Assembly: GCF_007860075.1 (NCBI RefSeq)
Contig: NZ_SJPP01000001.1
Span: forward strand, 1,963,980 to 2,027,979
Direction of reading: 5' to 3'
Source: Symmachiella macrocystis
GTDB lineage: Bacteria > Planctomycetota > Planctomycetia > Planctomycetales > Planctomycetaceae
DNA: 64,000 nt
A program made the translations under genes and the position numbers. Positions 37,123 to 47,240 of the stretch are shown piece by piece. Numbering within the stretch: position 1 is the stretch's first letter; each line of letters begins with the position of its first letter. A model generated the notes under the pieces. The model had not been told where the DNA came from. It saw only the letters and a program-made list of their open reading frames with translations, and did not search any database.

Positions 37123-37309
37123 ATTGTTTTGCCTCCCCGGTAGTTCAAGAGCCGTTCCCGCAATTTCTGGTCCGGTCATTGTAGCAAATCGAATCCATCG
37201 TTGGTCAGGCCAATCTGGGTATCGATGGAGTGCCAAGCACCAGACTGTTTGCTATTATGCGGCCATTCCCTGTTTTCGTCCGCCAATTCCCTAGCGTGGA
37301 TCGCCAAAA

Positions 37310-38353
37310 ATGGCCGCAGCGACTTATAAAGATGCCGGTGTTGACCTGGAGTTGTACCAGCAAGCCATGGCCCGTCTGCCAAAAATGATGCAACGGACGC
37401 GGACGCCACGGGTGCTGGATTTGCCGGGGGGATTCGCCGGGCTGTTTGGGCTGAATCGTCCCGGACAACCGTACGAAGACCCGGTGTTGGTCTCCGGGAC
37501 GGATGGCGTGGGGACCAAAATCAAAGTCGCCATTCAGGCGAAAAAATTCGACACGATCGGCATCGACTTAGTGGCGATGTGCGTGAATGATTGCCTCTGC
37601 CTGGGAGCGGAGCCGCTGTTTTTCCTGGATTACCTCGCACTGGGCAAAGATGAACCTGAATTGATTGCCGAGTTGGTCTCCGGGGTGAGCGACGCGTGTG
37701 TCGAAACGGGATCGGCGCTACTGGGGGGAGAAACGGCCATTATGCCCGATCTGTATGCCGCCGGGGATTTCGACATGGCGGGCTTTTCGGTCGGGGTTGT
37801 GGAACGAAACCGCACGATTGACGGGCAGAGCATCCAGCCGGGCGACGTGATTCTTGGACTTGATTCCAGTGGGTTTCACTCGAACGGCTACAGTTTGATC
37901 CGCAAGGTCGTCTTCGAGGGAGCTGGGCTGTCGATCGACGATACGATCCCCGAATTGGGAGCAACTGTCGGCGAGGTGTTGCTGAAACCGACGCGGCTGT
38001 ACGTCTCGGCGATTCAAGCGGTTTTGAAACAATCGCTCATGGTGCATGGCATGGCACATAATACCGGCGGTGGGTTGCAGGAGAACGTGGCCCGCATTCT
38101 TCCCGACGGTTGCCGAGCAGAAATTGACCGGGGCAGTTGGCAGCCGCTGCCGGAATTCGCTTGGCTGCAACAATTGGGAAATATCGACCGGGACGAAATG
38201 TTTCGCGTGTTCAACATGGGGATCGGCTATGTGGTGATTGTTCCGCCGGAAAACGTCGCTGCGATCCAGCAGGCGCTGACCGGGCAAGATATGAACAGCC
38301 AAGTGATTGGTAAAATCGTCGCCGGTGAGCCGGGTGTGGACTACACAAACTGA
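37310..38353 (+). CDS. purM: Phosphoribosylformylglycinamidine cyclo-ligase
   Basis: The 347-aa AIR synthetase closes the imidazole ring in purine synthesis using ATP. Markers are TYKDAGVDLE near the start, LVSGTDGVGTKIKVA, GIDLVAMCVNDCLCLGAEPLFFLDYLA (metal/ATP site), LLGGETAIMPD and GFHSNGYSLIRKV, ending in the family pattern MGIGYVVIVPP. It stands between the divergent ParDE pair and an ABC permease gene. Confidence 0.97.
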   Translation: MAAATYKDAGVDLELYQQAMARLPKMMQRTRTPRVLDLPGGFAGLFGLNRPGQPYEDPVLVSGTDGVGTKIKVAIQAKKFDTIGIDLVAMCVNDCLCLGAEPLFFLDYLALGKDEPELIAELVSGVSDACVETGSALLGGETAIMPDLYAAGDFDMAGFSVGVVERNRTIDGQSIQPGDVILGLDSSGFHSNGYSLIRKVVFEGAGLSIDDTIPELGATVGEVLLKPTRLYVSAIQAVLKQSLMVHGMAHNTGGGLQENVARILPDGCRAEIDRGSWQPLPEFAWLQQLGNIDRDEMFRVFNMGIGYVVIVPPENVAAIQQALTGQDMNSQVIGKIVAGEPGVDYTN

Positions 38354-38415
38354 GTGGCTGCGTGATTCAGTAGGCCGTCTCAACGGCGGCATTGAGGTTG
38401 AGGAAAGACAGCGAC

Positions 38416-39240
38416 ATGGCGACACCGCATTACTATCGAGTGCTCCGGATTTTTGCCCGGAATTCGCTCGTGCGCGAGATGCAATTTCGCGGCAATTTTC
38501 TCATCACCGTGGTTTCCAACGCGCTGTGGTTTTCCGCTCAATTGATTTTGTTCAACATCATTTACGGCAATGTCAAAGAGATCAACGGTTGGAGTCGCTA
38601 CGAATTTTTCGCCTTCATGGCGACCGGAATGCTGATCAACAAGTTGATCGAATCGATCTTCATGCCCAACTGCGCGAACTTTAGCGAGCTGATCCGCACG
38701 GGCAATTTGGATTTCGCGCTGCTCAAGCCAATCGATACGCAGTTTTTGATTTCGTTTGAAAAGCTCGATTTGGCGCGGTTGACGGACTTGGTATTCGCGT
38801 TGTCGCTGTTGGGCTATTCGTTGGCACAACTGGACGCCTTTTCGCGTATCACCGTGATGCAGGTGGTCATGTATCTGCTGTTGATCGGACTAGGCGTGAC
38901 GTTTTTCTATAGCTTGATGATCACACTAGCCAGCACGAGCATTTGGTTTGGCCGCAATCAGGGGCTGTATGACTTTTGGTTTTACGTCACGATCTTCGCG
39001 CGGTATCCCCGCAGCATTTACGATGGCAGTTCGGGATTCGGCTTGGCGCTGCAGAGCGTGTTCTCGTATCTGCTGCCGATCCTGTTGGTGGTCACAGTTC
39101 CCGCGCACGTGATTCTGGACAAAACACTCAACCCGTCCTGGCTGACAGCCGTGATGGTATTATCCACGATAGTGGGGCTGTTCGTCTCGCGGGCGGTGTT
39201 TCACCGCGCATTAATGAGCTATCGCAGCGCCAGCAGTTGA
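38416..39240 (+). CDS. ABC-2-type transporter permease (DUF990-like)
   Basis: This 274-aa protein has six predicted TM segments and the layout of the ABC-2/DUF990 permeases: [25 protein letters not shown] at the N-terminus, an [15 protein letters not shown] segment, and [15 protein letters not shown], followed by late helices. Such proteins usually pair with a second permease and an ATPase, but neither is adjacent; purM precedes by 62 bp and the next gene is on the other strand. ATG 38416 has GAGGA upstream. Substrate unknown. Confidence 0.8.
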   Translation: MATPHYYRVLRIFARNSLVREMQFRGNFLITVVSNALWFSAQLILFNIIYGNVKEINGWSRYEFFAFMATGMLINKLIESIFMPNCANFSELIRTGNLDFALLKPIDTQFLISFEKLDLARLTDLVFALSLLGYSLAQLDAFSRITVMQVVMYLLLIGLGVTFFYSLMITLASTSIWFGRNQGLYDFWFYVTIFARYPRSIYDGSSGFGLALQSVFSYLLPILLVVTVPAHVILDKTLNPSWLTAVMVLSTIVGLFVSRAVFHRALMSYRSASS

Positions 39241-39293
39241 ACTGGCTGCCTCAGGAACAGCTACGGCGCGGGACGTATCGCAGCGAGCGTTTT

Positions 39294-39698
39294 TTAGAAT
39301 TTTTCGTCTTCGTCATCATCGTCGATTTCGATGAATTCCGAGTCGTCAAATTCGTCGGCTTCAAATTCGCCGGTGCTCATTTCGAATTCGCTGCTGGCTT
39401 CGTCCACTTCGCCGGAGACATCAAATTCACCCGTCATTGCGGTGACGGGAATATCTTCGCTGATCGGCGCCACTTTGGCGGGCTTAGCAACACCACGCTG
39501 ACGTCCGTGAAAGACAAAGATGCCCACCGGCATTAACGCCAAGGCTGACGAAGCGAGCAATGTCAAACCTACGACGGTCATCATCATCCCGCTGGCTTGT
39601 CCGGTGTAATTGAGGAAGGCAATCACCATCAGAGCTGCCACGACGAAGGCCGGAATTGCGGCAACGAGCGAGACTCCCACTAAGGTCATTTTGTTCAC
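39294..39698 (-). CDS. Small membrane protein with acidic tail
   Basis: This 134-aa protein has two TM helices (about 5-28 and 38-62), a short basic stretch (GRQRGVAKPAK), and a C-terminal tail of about 60 residues very rich in Asp and Glu (for example EIDDDDEDEKF). It starts at GTG 39698 with AGG seven bases upstream; ATG four codons in is an alternative. No family is recognised. The tail could bind cations or a basic protein. Confidence 0.7.
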   Translation of the reverse strand: MNKMTLVGVSLVAAIPAFVVAALMVIAFLNYTGQASGMMMTVVGLTLLASSALALMPVGIFVFHGRQRGVAKPAKVAPISEDIPVTAMTGEFDVSGEVDEASSEFEMSTGEFEADEFDDSEFIEIDDDDEDEKF

Positions 39699-40248
39699 GG
39701 CTATACCTATCTTCCAAATCCACCTGGGCTGTTAATCAGACCGGGGAGTGCGTGTGGGACTATTGGGGTCCGGTCGAGTGACAATTCTATGATGCGCCAT
39801 CCCCACCGGGGGGCAAACAACTTCTTTTATCTATCTTAAACCCCCGGATTACCCGATGCAAGAATTGAATCCGTAACTGGGTCAGTAAATAGTTGATCGG
39901 GTTTCCCCGGCATCGTGGCGGGCGATTCGGTGTTGCGACCCGACAATGCACATAACCATCAAAACCGGAGGGTATACAAGCTTCCGATGCTTGCCTGCAG
40001 GTTGCAGAGGTGCTCTAGAGTCATTTCTCGCCATTTTCTTTGTCAGACGGCGTTAATGCATAAGGTTGCGTACGGTTATTTCGGGAGCAGGCGGGAAAAA
40101 CCAAGTGATGTGGCGCCACGGGATAGCTGGGGCATCACCGGGTTGCAAGTCGATTCCCACACCGCTATTTTCGATACATTCGTAAACTAGCAGCGCAGAA
40201 TCGGCAGTGGACGGTTACGGTGATTGGCTCCGGCAAACGGGTGTGGTG
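39699..40248. other. Intergenic spacer before moaC
   Basis: This 550-bp spacer holds no credible gene; the short frames look random. A CCCC-ACC-GGGG hairpin lies near 39806. I looked for a molybdenum-cofactor aptamer upstream of moaC and did not recognise one. Confidence 0.4.
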
Positions 40249-40722
40249 ATGGCCGAATTGACGCATTTTAACGAGGACGGCGCCAGTCGCATGGTGGACG
40301 TCAGCGAAAAACCGGTCACGGCACGGATGGCCCGCGCGGCGGGAACGGTACGGATGCAGTCTGCGACACGGCAACTGATTGTCGATCGCAAGTTGTCCAA
40401 AGGAGACGTATTAGAGGTCGCCCGATTGGCGGGAATTATGGCGGCCAAAAAGACGGCCGATTTGATTCCGCTCTGCCATCCACTCGGATTGGATGCGGTG
40501 GAAGTGGAATTCGAAACTCCCGGCGACGATTTGGTGCGAATTATCGCGGTCGCACGCGTTCAAGGCCGAACCGGTGTGGAGATGGAAGCGATGACGGCGG
40601 TCAGTGTGGCGGCGCTGACGATTTATGATATGTGTAAAGCAGTCGATCGGGGAATGACGATCGGCGAGATTGAATTGCTCGAAAAAGCGGGCGGAAAAAG
40701 CGGGCATTACCTGCGAGAATGA
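40249..40722 (+). CDS. moaC: Cyclic pyranopterin monophosphate synthase
   Basis: The 157-aa MoaC fold makes cyclic pyranopterin phosphate in molybdenum-cofactor synthesis, after MoaA. It has [18 protein letters not shown] (start), [59 protein letters not shown] and the C-terminal GGKSGHY. I chose ATG 40249; the frame extends to 40207, but the family starts here. Other moa genes are not in the window. It ends at 40722, four bases into the frame of the next gene. Confidence 0.95.
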   Translation: MAELTHFNEDGASRMVDVSEKPVTARMARAAGTVRMQSATRQLIVDRKLSKGDVLEVARLAGIMAAKKTADLIPLCHPLGLDAVEVEFETPGDDLVRIIAVARVQGRTGVEMEAMTAVSVAALTIYDMCKAVDRGMTIGEIELLEKAGGKSGHYLRE

Positions 40723-40814
40723 ATTCACATGCTAAAAATGTCTCCCGGCTCGCCGATTGGCCCACGCCTTTAGACACGCATGGAACAGAAACACTCAAGA
40801 CGAGGCGGAGTGAC

Positions 40815-41819
40815 ATGAAAGACGTAGTCGCAGGATCAACGGGAGCGTCCGGTTTGCTGGGGCAAATCGATGAGCTGTTCGGCGACGATTTGGTACGTGT
40901 CGAACAGATCTTTGCCGAAGAGCTCAAGAGTTGGCACCCGTTTGTCAACGACGTGCTCGGGCACATGACCCGCTTCCGCGGCAAGCGGTTGCGGCCGATC
41001 TTGCTGCTGCTTTCCGCTAAGGCTTGCGGAACGGTGACGCACGACCATTTGGTGCTCTCCGCTGTGGTGGAAATGATTCATACGGCGACGTTGGTGCATG
41101 ACGATGTGCTGGACGATGCGGAAATCCGTCGGCACGTTGCGACGATCAATTCCCGCTGGAACAACGAAACTAGCGTGCTGCTGGGGGACTATTTGTTCAC
41201 CCACGCCTTTCATTTGGCCAGTGGGTTGGAAAGCACCCTCGCCTGCCGGTTGATTGGCCACTCCACGAATCTGGTCTGCGAAGGGGAATTGGCACAGATT
41301 CATGAGCGGGGAAACCAGGATCTGACCGAAGCCCAATACCTGGAGATCATCGAAGGTAAGACGGCTGAGTTGTGCGCTGTCTGTTGCCAATTAGGTGCCC
41401 ATTTCGCCGATGCGGGAGAAGCCACCACGGCGGCGATGCGGGAATACGGCCGCTGCCTGGGCATCGCCTTTCAAATCGCCGATGACCTCTTGGACGTGTT
41501 GGGCAACGAGGGTGAAACCGGGAAGTCGCTCGGTTCGGATTTGAAAAAGCAAAAGCTCACGCTGCCGTTGATCCGCCTGCTGGACCAATCGACACCCGAA
41601 GATGCCACGGAAATCCGCCGGTTGTTGGCCGATCCGACTGAGGCCAACCGTGACAAGCTGCAAAAGTTCGTCGCCGGCAGCGACGCCATCGAATACGCGT
41701 TCGCCCAGGCCAATGAGTTCGCGCAGACCGCGCGTCAACAATTGGCGGAACTGCCTGATTCGGTTTCCAAACGGTTATTGGAAGAGATCACCGAATTCGC
41801 CACGCAGCGTAGTTGGTAA
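40815..41819 (+). CDS. Polyprenyl diphosphate synthase
   Basis: This 334-aa trans-isoprenyl synthase has the first Asp-rich motif VHDDVLDDAE, the second FQIADDLLDVLG, and MTRFRGKRLRPILLLLSAKACG (substrate binding). It elongates farnesyl diphosphate with isopentenyl units to make the quinone side chain (IspB-like) or another medium chain; the product length cannot be set here. The ATG has GGAG five bases upstream. The frame runs open back to 40719, but that part would overlap moaC. Confidence 0.93.
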   Translation: MKDVVAGSTGASGLLGQIDELFGDDLVRVEQIFAEELKSWHPFVNDVLGHMTRFRGKRLRPILLLLSAKACGTVTHDHLVLSAVVEMIHTATLVHDDVLDDAEIRRHVATINSRWNNETSVLLGDYLFTHAFHLASGLESTLACRLIGHSTNLVCEGELAQIHERGNQDLTEAQYLEIIEGKTAELCAVCCQLGAHFADAGEATTAAMREYGRCLGIAFQIADDLLDVLGNEGETGKSLGSDLKKQKLTLPLIRLLDQSTPEDATEIRRLLADPTEANRDKLQKFVAGSDAIEYAFAQANEFAQTARQQLAELPDSVSKRLLEEITEFATQRSW

Positions 41820-41850
41820 CGGCAATCGGTCAGGTGAGTTGTGCGCGGGC

Positions 41851-42279
41851 CTAGTACAAGTCCATGTGTTTTCGGGCCAACTCGCCCACAAAGACGTACT
41901 CATACATCTCGCCCCGGTGGGCGTGCAAGCCGACGATGATAGGATAAACGATCCCGGCAACCGCCAATCCTAGGATCACCGGAATGGCGACGATCAATCC
42001 AATACCCAACGTAATGAATGCAAGAATTCCGGCCAGCACCCCGATGACAATTAGCGCGAGTTGAAAGTACAGCGATTGCAGGGCGTGAAAGGCCACATAG
42101 CGGTTCTTGTCCTTGTAGAGCACAAATAGGATCAATGGCGCGATCACGTTGGCCGGTGCGGCGACCAGGACCAATAATCCGCTGAGATGCGCTAGCAAAG
42201 CCCACAGCTTGTCGTCGTCGGTCACGGTCAAAAATTCGACAGGTCCGGAATCTCGGTTTTCCCAGTCGTTGGTTGCCAT
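41851..42279 (-). CDS. DUF4870-family membrane protein
   Basis: The 142-aa protein has the family pattern KLWALLAHLSGLLVLVAAPANVIAPLILFVLYKDKNRYVAFHALQSL, then two hydrophobic segments (about 75-120). DUF4870 proteins are small inner-membrane proteins of unknown function. ATG has GAGGA nine bases upstream. It converges on the polyprenyl synthase gene with 31 bp between. Confidence 0.85.
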   Translation of the reverse strand: MATNDWENRDSGPVEFLTVTDDDKLWALLAHLSGLLVLVAAPANVIAPLILFVLYKDKNRYVAFHALQSLYFQLALIVIGVLAGILAFITLGIGLIVAIPVILGLAVAGIVYPIIVGLHAHRGEMYEYVFVGELARKHMDLY

Positions 42280-42662
42280 GGGGTTTCTTCCTCTCAGGTG
42301 CTGTTGCCGCAGACATCGCCATGGTTTTCGCCAGTTCGCAGTGTGATCCTGTTAACCGGTACACATTTGGAGAATTCCGCTCTTCGTCACGAGGAGGCGG
42401 TTGGCGGCGGCAAAGCGTCTTCTTTATACTGGATGATACGAATGCCACCTGATGGACAAAAAACTGACTGATCCGAGGTGTCATTCGCAAATCGATCAGT
42501 TTTCTTAGCTGCGGACGACGAAATCCGTGGATCGTCACGGGAAATCGACAACGGGCGCCATCATGTTTTGTTCGGCTGGCGTAGTAGCCGGCAGTGCGCG
42601 TTTGTCCACCGAATTGTCACACGTCAAAACGACCTATCCACCCTGCCCCGCTGGAGTTCACC
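42280..42662. other. Divergent spacer
   Basis: No gene is supported. An inverted repeat AAACTGA (42461-42467) / TCAGTTT (42496-42502) with a 28-bp spacer could be an operator or a weak stem. The next gene starts at TTG 42663, with GGAG six bases before it. Confidence 0.4.
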
Positions 42663-44372
42663 TTGTTAGCTGGCCCAATTTTTAATCGCGAGGCGATCAC
42701 GTCGCCGCGACAGCTGAAGCATTACGTCATGCGTGCAGGCTATGTGGCTGGTATGTTTGTACTGATGTATACCACCAGCCAAGCCACATTTGGTTGGCAG
42801 TCGGCGCAGACCGTTGGCGAAGTGGCTCGATTTGGCGGATTGTTGTTTCAGATTTTCTCGCTGGTGCAACTAGTGCTGGTTTTGTTTTTTGCCCTGCTGT
42901 TTTCTGCCGGAAACGTGGCGCAGGAAAAAGACCGCCAAACGCTGATTCTGCTGTTGATGACCGATCTGAAGAACCGTGAGTTGGTGTTGGGCAAATTGTT
43001 CTCCAGCTTGCTGCTGGTGGGCGTGCTGCTGGCTGTGTCGGTGCCTGTGTTTGCGCTGACGTATGCGTTTGGCGGGGTCTCACTAGCACAAATCGGGGCG
43101 TCTCTCGCGATTTGCACGGTCACAGCATTGGCTTCGGGGAGTTGGGGGGCGTTGGTCGCCCTGTGGCGCGAGAAAACATTTCAAACATTAGCGGTCAGCG
43201 TCCTAGGCACGGTGCTGTTTATCGGTGCCGTCGAAGCCGGCGCGCTCTTCGCCGGACCGGTGGCCGGTTACTGGATCGGCCTGCTCAATCCGTTTCGGGC
43301 GATGATGCAGGTTCTCAATCCATTGGGACCCTCGGGCGAGGTGTTTCCCGTGGCCAATATTTTGGCGCTGCTGGGATTGGCGATCGTGTTGAATGGGGTC
43401 GCGATTCTGCGTTTGCGGGTCTGGAACCCCTCGCGGAATTTGTTTGTGGCTCCCAAGGAAGATGACATTGATACATCAACCGGTAAGGGCAAAGTCCGCA
43501 CAGTCTGGACGAATCCGGTGATCTGGCGCGAGATGAGGACGAAGGCCTACGGCCGCAAAATCTTTGCGATCAAAGCAGCCTATCTGGCGATCTTTGCGGC
43601 GGCGATGGCGTTTATTGTCGCCAATCCAGTTTCTGACGGAACGTTGGTGCTGGGCATGATTTCCATGAGCGGCTTTGCATTCGTGGTGATTGGATTACTC
43701 GGCTTATTATTGATCAACGCGCAAGCCGTGACATCGCTGACGACCGAGCGGGATTTGAAAACGCTGGAGTTGCTGTTGGTCACCAACATTACGGCGAAGG
43801 AATTCATCTACGGAAAACTGGGCGGGATTTTTTACAACACCAAGGAAATCATCCTGCCCCCGTTGATCATGGCTGTGTACTTTGCCGCGACCGGCGTGCT
43901 TTCGATAGAGAACGTTACGTATCTGATCCTGGGATTCCTCTGCTTGGCGGCATTTTCGGCTATGCTGGGTTTGCATGCGGGGATCACGTACGACAGTTCG
44001 CGGACGGCGATTGCCAATAGTTTGGGGACGATGTTCTTTCTGTTTTTGGGCATCTTCATTTGCCTGATGTTGATCATCGAATCACGCTCCTCCTTCCTGC
44101 TGCAGTTGCCCAGTTTCCTGGTGTTCATCTTAGGGGGCAGCCTCGGGTTGTGGGGTTCACTGACGTACAAAAACCCCTCACCGGCGCTCACTATGGCGGC
44201 GCTTTCGTTGCCATTTTTAACGTTCTATGCCATCACCGGGTTCTTACTGGACAACACCTTGGGCGTGTTGATCGCTGTGGCGGTGACGTATGGATTCACA
44301 ACGATGGCCATGCTCGTCCCGGCGGTCAGCGAATTCGACGTCGCATTAGGGCGATCGTCTACGGATAGTTAG
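42663..44372 (+). CDS. ABC-2-type permease with two membrane bundles
   Basis: Starting at TTG 42663 the product is 569 aa. It has two sets of membrane helices (about 25-270 and 310-560), with NPVIWREMRTKAYGRKIFAIK joining them and repeated TLILLLMTDLKNRELVLGKL / TLELLLVTNITAKEFIYGKL segments, the coupling-helix pattern of ABC-2 permeases. The internal duplication suggests fusion of two permeases. No ATPase gene is adjacent. Substrate unknown; Gld- or Nat-type export is possible. Confidence 0.8.
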   Translation: MLAGPIFNREAITSPRQLKHYVMRAGYVAGMFVLMYTTSQATFGWQSAQTVGEVARFGGLLFQIFSLVQLVLVLFFALLFSAGNVAQEKDRQTLILLLMTDLKNRELVLGKLFSSLLLVGVLLAVSVPVFALTYAFGGVSLAQIGASLAICTVTALASGSWGALVALWREKTFQTLAVSVLGTVLFIGAVEAGALFAGPVAGYWIGLLNPFRAMMQVLNPLGPSGEVFPVANILALLGLAIVLNGVAILRLRVWNPSRNLFVAPKEDDIDTSTGKGKVRTVWTNPVIWREMRTKAYGRKIFAIKAAYLAIFAAAMAFIVANPVSDGTLVLGMISMSGFAFVVIGLLGLLLINAQAVTSLTTERDLKTLELLLVTNITAKEFIYGKLGGIFYNTKEIILPPLIMAVYFAATGVLSIENVTYLILGFLCLAAFSAMLGLHAGITYDSSRTAIANSLGTMFFLFLGIFICLMLIIESRSSFLLQLPSFLVFILGGSLGLWGSLTYKNPSPALTMAALSLPFLTFYAITGFLLDNTLGVLIAVAVTYGFTTMAMLVPAVSEFDVALGRSSTDS

Positions 44373-44503
44373 TTGGAGCAGCGCACTATGAAAAAGGTGC
44401 CGGCGCACTAAGGTTTTGTTGAGTATTCGTGTATAAACAATCGGCGGCAACGACGCGCTGTCGCTGTGCGATACGAAACGAAGGCCTCAACACCGAAACG
44501 ACA

Positions 44504-45790
44504 ATGAGCAGCTTTCTGGATGCTACTGAAATTTGGCTTCCCGGCACGCTCGCCATGGCGGCGCTGACGGTCGCATCCGGTTTTTTCTCGGCCAGCGAGA
44601 CCGCACTGTTTTATCTCTCGCGTGATGAACTGCGCGCGTTTCACGTCGGCAAGCCCCGCGAGCGGATGGCTGCCGCACTGCTGCGGAACCCGGACCGACT
44701 GTTGACGGCCATTCTGTTCTGGAATCTCGTGACCAATCTGACGTACTTCACTGTCAGTATTCTGGTCACGCGCAAATTGGAAACCGAGGGGCACACCGCT
44801 GCGGGCGGGCTGTTTGGTTTTGGCAGCCTCGTCGCCATCATTGTCTTCGGTGAGGTCCTACCGAAAAGTTTGGCGATCGCGATTCGCAAGTCGTTGTCGT
44901 CCTGGGTCAGTTTTCCATTGGCTGCGGCGGTGCGGGTACTTGATCCGGTCGCCCCCCTGTTGAGGTCGGTCACGATCTTAGTCCGTCGGACGCTGTGGCC
45001 CAAATTCACAGCAGAGCCCTATTTAGATACCGACGACTTAGAGCGAGCCGTGGAGACGACCGAGATGAGTGAAGATCTCATTCGGCAGGAACGGCAACTG
45101 TTGCACAATCTGCTGGACTTGTCGGAGATCCCCACCGAAGAAGTGATGCGTCCCCGTGGCAGTTATTTGACATTTGAACCGCCGGTCGCTTTGTCCGATT
45201 TGGGTGGAAAAATCCCGCCGAGTGGTTATGTGCTGTTGATCGAGCCGGGAGGCGAATCGATAGAGGGCGCGGTTCCGATTTTGAATTTTTCGGCGCTGCC
45301 CAAAAAGAACCTGGAACAAAGCGCCGAAGAGGTGGTGGTCGTTCCGTGGTGCGCGTCATTGGCGGTGACGCTGCAATTGCTGCGCTCGCAGTATTGCAAT
45401 GTGGCAGAGGTGACCAACGAGTACGGAGCGACGATCGGCATCGTGACCTACGAGGACATTCTCGACACCATGCTCCGCGCACAACCCAGCCGCGCTAAAC
45501 GGTTGTTACGCCGGGAACCGGTTGTGGAGATCGAACCGGGACGATACCGCGTCGATGGGATTACAACGTTGCGGTATCTCTGCGCGCGGCTCGATTTGGA
45601 TTTTGAGCCGTCGGACGAGGGAACGCATACTGTCGCGGGACTGTTGAACGATGAATTGGAACGGGTCCCCGAAACGGGCGACAGTTGCCATTGGCGCGGT
45701 TACCGCTTCACCGTGACCGACGTTTATCGCCCGGGCAATTTCTCCGCCGAAGTCTGCCGCGATGAGCCGCCATTAGAATCAAGTCCGTGA
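44504..45790 (+). CDS. CNNM/CorC-like membrane protein
   Basis: This 428-aa protein has a DUF21/CNNM transmembrane domain (about 10-180) starting with FFSASETALFYLSRDELRAF, then a short linker (NLLDLSEIPTEEVMRPRGSYLTF), a CBS-like region (YCNVAEVTNEYGATIGIVTYEDIL) and a C-terminal CorC_HlyC-like domain (GRYRVDGITTLRYLC...). Such proteins are linked to Mg2+/Co2+ export or haemolysin-like names. The ATG at 44504 has no clear ribosome site, so the start is less certain; the frame runs open to 44429. Confidence 0.87.
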   Translation: MSSFLDATEIWLPGTLAMAALTVASGFFSASETALFYLSRDELRAFHVGKPRERMAAALLRNPDRLLTAILFWNLVTNLTYFTVSILVTRKLETEGHTAAGGLFGFGSLVAIIVFGEVLPKSLAIAIRKSLSSWVSFPLAAAVRVLDPVAPLLRSVTILVRRTLWPKFTAEPYLDTDDLERAVETTEMSEDLIRQERQLLHNLLDLSEIPTEEVMRPRGSYLTFEPPVALSDLGGKIPPSGYVLLIEPGGESIEGAVPILNFSALPKKNLEQSAEEVVVVPWCASLAVTLQLLRSQYCNVAEVTNEYGATIGIVTYEDILDTMLRAQPSRAKRLLRREPVVEIEPGRYRVDGITTLRYLCARLDLDFEPSDEGTHTVAGLLNDELERVPETGDSCHWRGYRFTVTDVYRPGNFSAEVCRDEPPLESSP

Positions 45791-45827
45791 TTCGCCGGAG
45801 CGCACTTGGCAGCTTACGGGAAAGGCC

Positions 45828-47081
45828 CTACCGCGTGTTGGGCTTGCCGAGTTGTTCGGCGATCCATTGTTTGAGGACATCGCCGGCCGGAGTGGAATTG
45901 TCCGCTGGGCGTTTCACGAACGGCAAGTCCTGGGCGCGGATGAGTTGTTGCACCAACCGGGCACGGGTGCGTTGTTCCGGACTGCTGGGCTCACTGGCGA
46001 GCGCCGGATCGATGGCAATCACATCCCAGGTACGCAGGCCGAAACTGAGTGCGTAATTCAAGATCCAACTGTAGGTACGGACGTATTGTTCCCGCGACGA
46101 TGAGGTGGTTTCGATCGGAACGGCGATCACGACCAAGTCGGGCGCCATTTTGCGGACGGTTTTGGCTTGTTCCTCGATATCGCTGAGTGACTTTCCGGCG
46201 GTTTCCCATGTAGTGACTTTGATGTCCGCGTTGGGATAAATGCGGCGGATGGCGACTTTGATTTGCGCATCGAAAGGGGGCATAGCCAGGATATGGATCG
46301 GCTGTTTTTTCTGCAGCTTGCCACGTGTCCAGGGAATGGGAGGCGTCGAAACGGGAATATCCTTGAGCAGAATGCGGCGGCCGAGGATGGCTTGCACGAT
46401 TTCTTCGGCGATCAGTTTGTGTCCGTCCAAGTTGGGGTGAATTTCGTCGCTCATTAAAGTCGCCCACGCGAATTCGTCGCGCGAGCGGAGTGACTGATAC
46501 GCTGCATAACAATCGGCGACTTCGACTTGCTGGGCCTGCGCGACCTGGTGGACGGCGGCGACGTATTTTTCCAACTTTGCTTCCGGGCGGGACTTGGTGT
46601 CGTAGACCGAATTCGGCGTGCACAACAAGACCTCGGCGCCGGCGGCGCGGCACATTTCGATGATCTTGGTGAGGTTGTCGCGGTATTCATTGAGCGGCAC
46701 GCGGGTCATGTCGTTGAGCCCGAACATCACCGTTACCAGATCGGGTTTGTGGGCGAGGACGTCGGTTTCGATGCGGGCCAACGCATCGCGCGTGGTGTGT
46801 CCGCTGATACCGGCGTTGATGGCTTGGACGGTCGCGCGAGGTTTAGTTTTTTCGAGAGCGAGCTGCACAAACTTCGTATACGCCCGCCGACCACCGGTGT
46901 GGTAATAGATCCCCGTTACACTGTCGCCGAAACAAACAACCTTGACGGTCCGGTCGCGTTCGCCAAGCGACTGCTTAAACTGCGGAAAGTGTTCCTCTGC
47001 CACAGCGGTCGAAGCGATTGCGGAAACGGCCAAGCCGGCGCAGAGCAAGAAACAATATTTGGAGTCAGCGAAGCGAATCAT
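45828..47081 (-). CDS. Secreted SGNH/GDSL hydrolase with an added C-terminal domain
   Basis: The 417-aa protein has a signal peptide (cleaved near VAEEH), then an SGNH hydrolase core: block I CFGDSVTG (Ser), block II NAGISGHTT (Gly), block III GLNDM (Asn), block V DEIHPNLDGH (Asp/His). The C-terminal half (about 240-417) contains a region around YPNADIKVTTWETAGKSLSD that I do not recognise and that is not part of the core fold. Family members hydrolyse esters of carbohydrates or lipids. ATG has GAGG nine bases upstream. Confidence 0.88.
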   Translation of the reverse strand: MIRFADSKYCFLLCAGLAVSAIASTAVAEEHFPQFKQSLGERDRTVKVVCFGDSVTGIYYHTGGRRAYTKFVQLALEKTKPRATVQAINAGISGHTTRDALARIETDVLAHKPDLVTVMFGLNDMTRVPLNEYRDNLTKIIEMCRAAGAEVLLCTPNSVYDTKSRPEAKLEKYVAAVHQVAQAQQVEVADCYAAYQSLRSRDEFAWATLMSDEIHPNLDGHKLIAEEIVQAILGRRILLKDIPVSTPPIPWTRGKLQKKQPIHILAMPPFDAQIKVAIRRIYPNADIKVTTWETAGKSLSDIEEQAKTVRKMAPDLVVIAVPIETTSSSREQYVRTYSWILNYALSFGLRTWDVIAIDPALASEPSSPEQRTRARLVQQLIRAQDLPFVKRPADNSTPAGDVLKQWIAEQLGKPNTR

Positions 47082-47240
47082 GGGAGTGGACCTCAGGCGG
47101 GGAAATCACACGTCCCGTCGGTTGTTGTGCGGGACGATCCATGTGATTCGTGCGGAATCACATGCTCCACGATACCGCAATCTGGAGCCCTCCGCCCCCT
47201 CATCCGCAAATTTTCCGGGAAAAAGCGGGGCGCCGAAGCA

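Noticed and set aside
39699-40248. Moco riboswitch before moaC
   Set aside because: No recognisable aptamer core; only short hairpins.
40815-41819. Assigning a chain length (geranylgeranyl, octaprenyl) to the polyprenyl synthase
   Set aside because: The residues before the first Asp-rich motif do not let me decide by eye.
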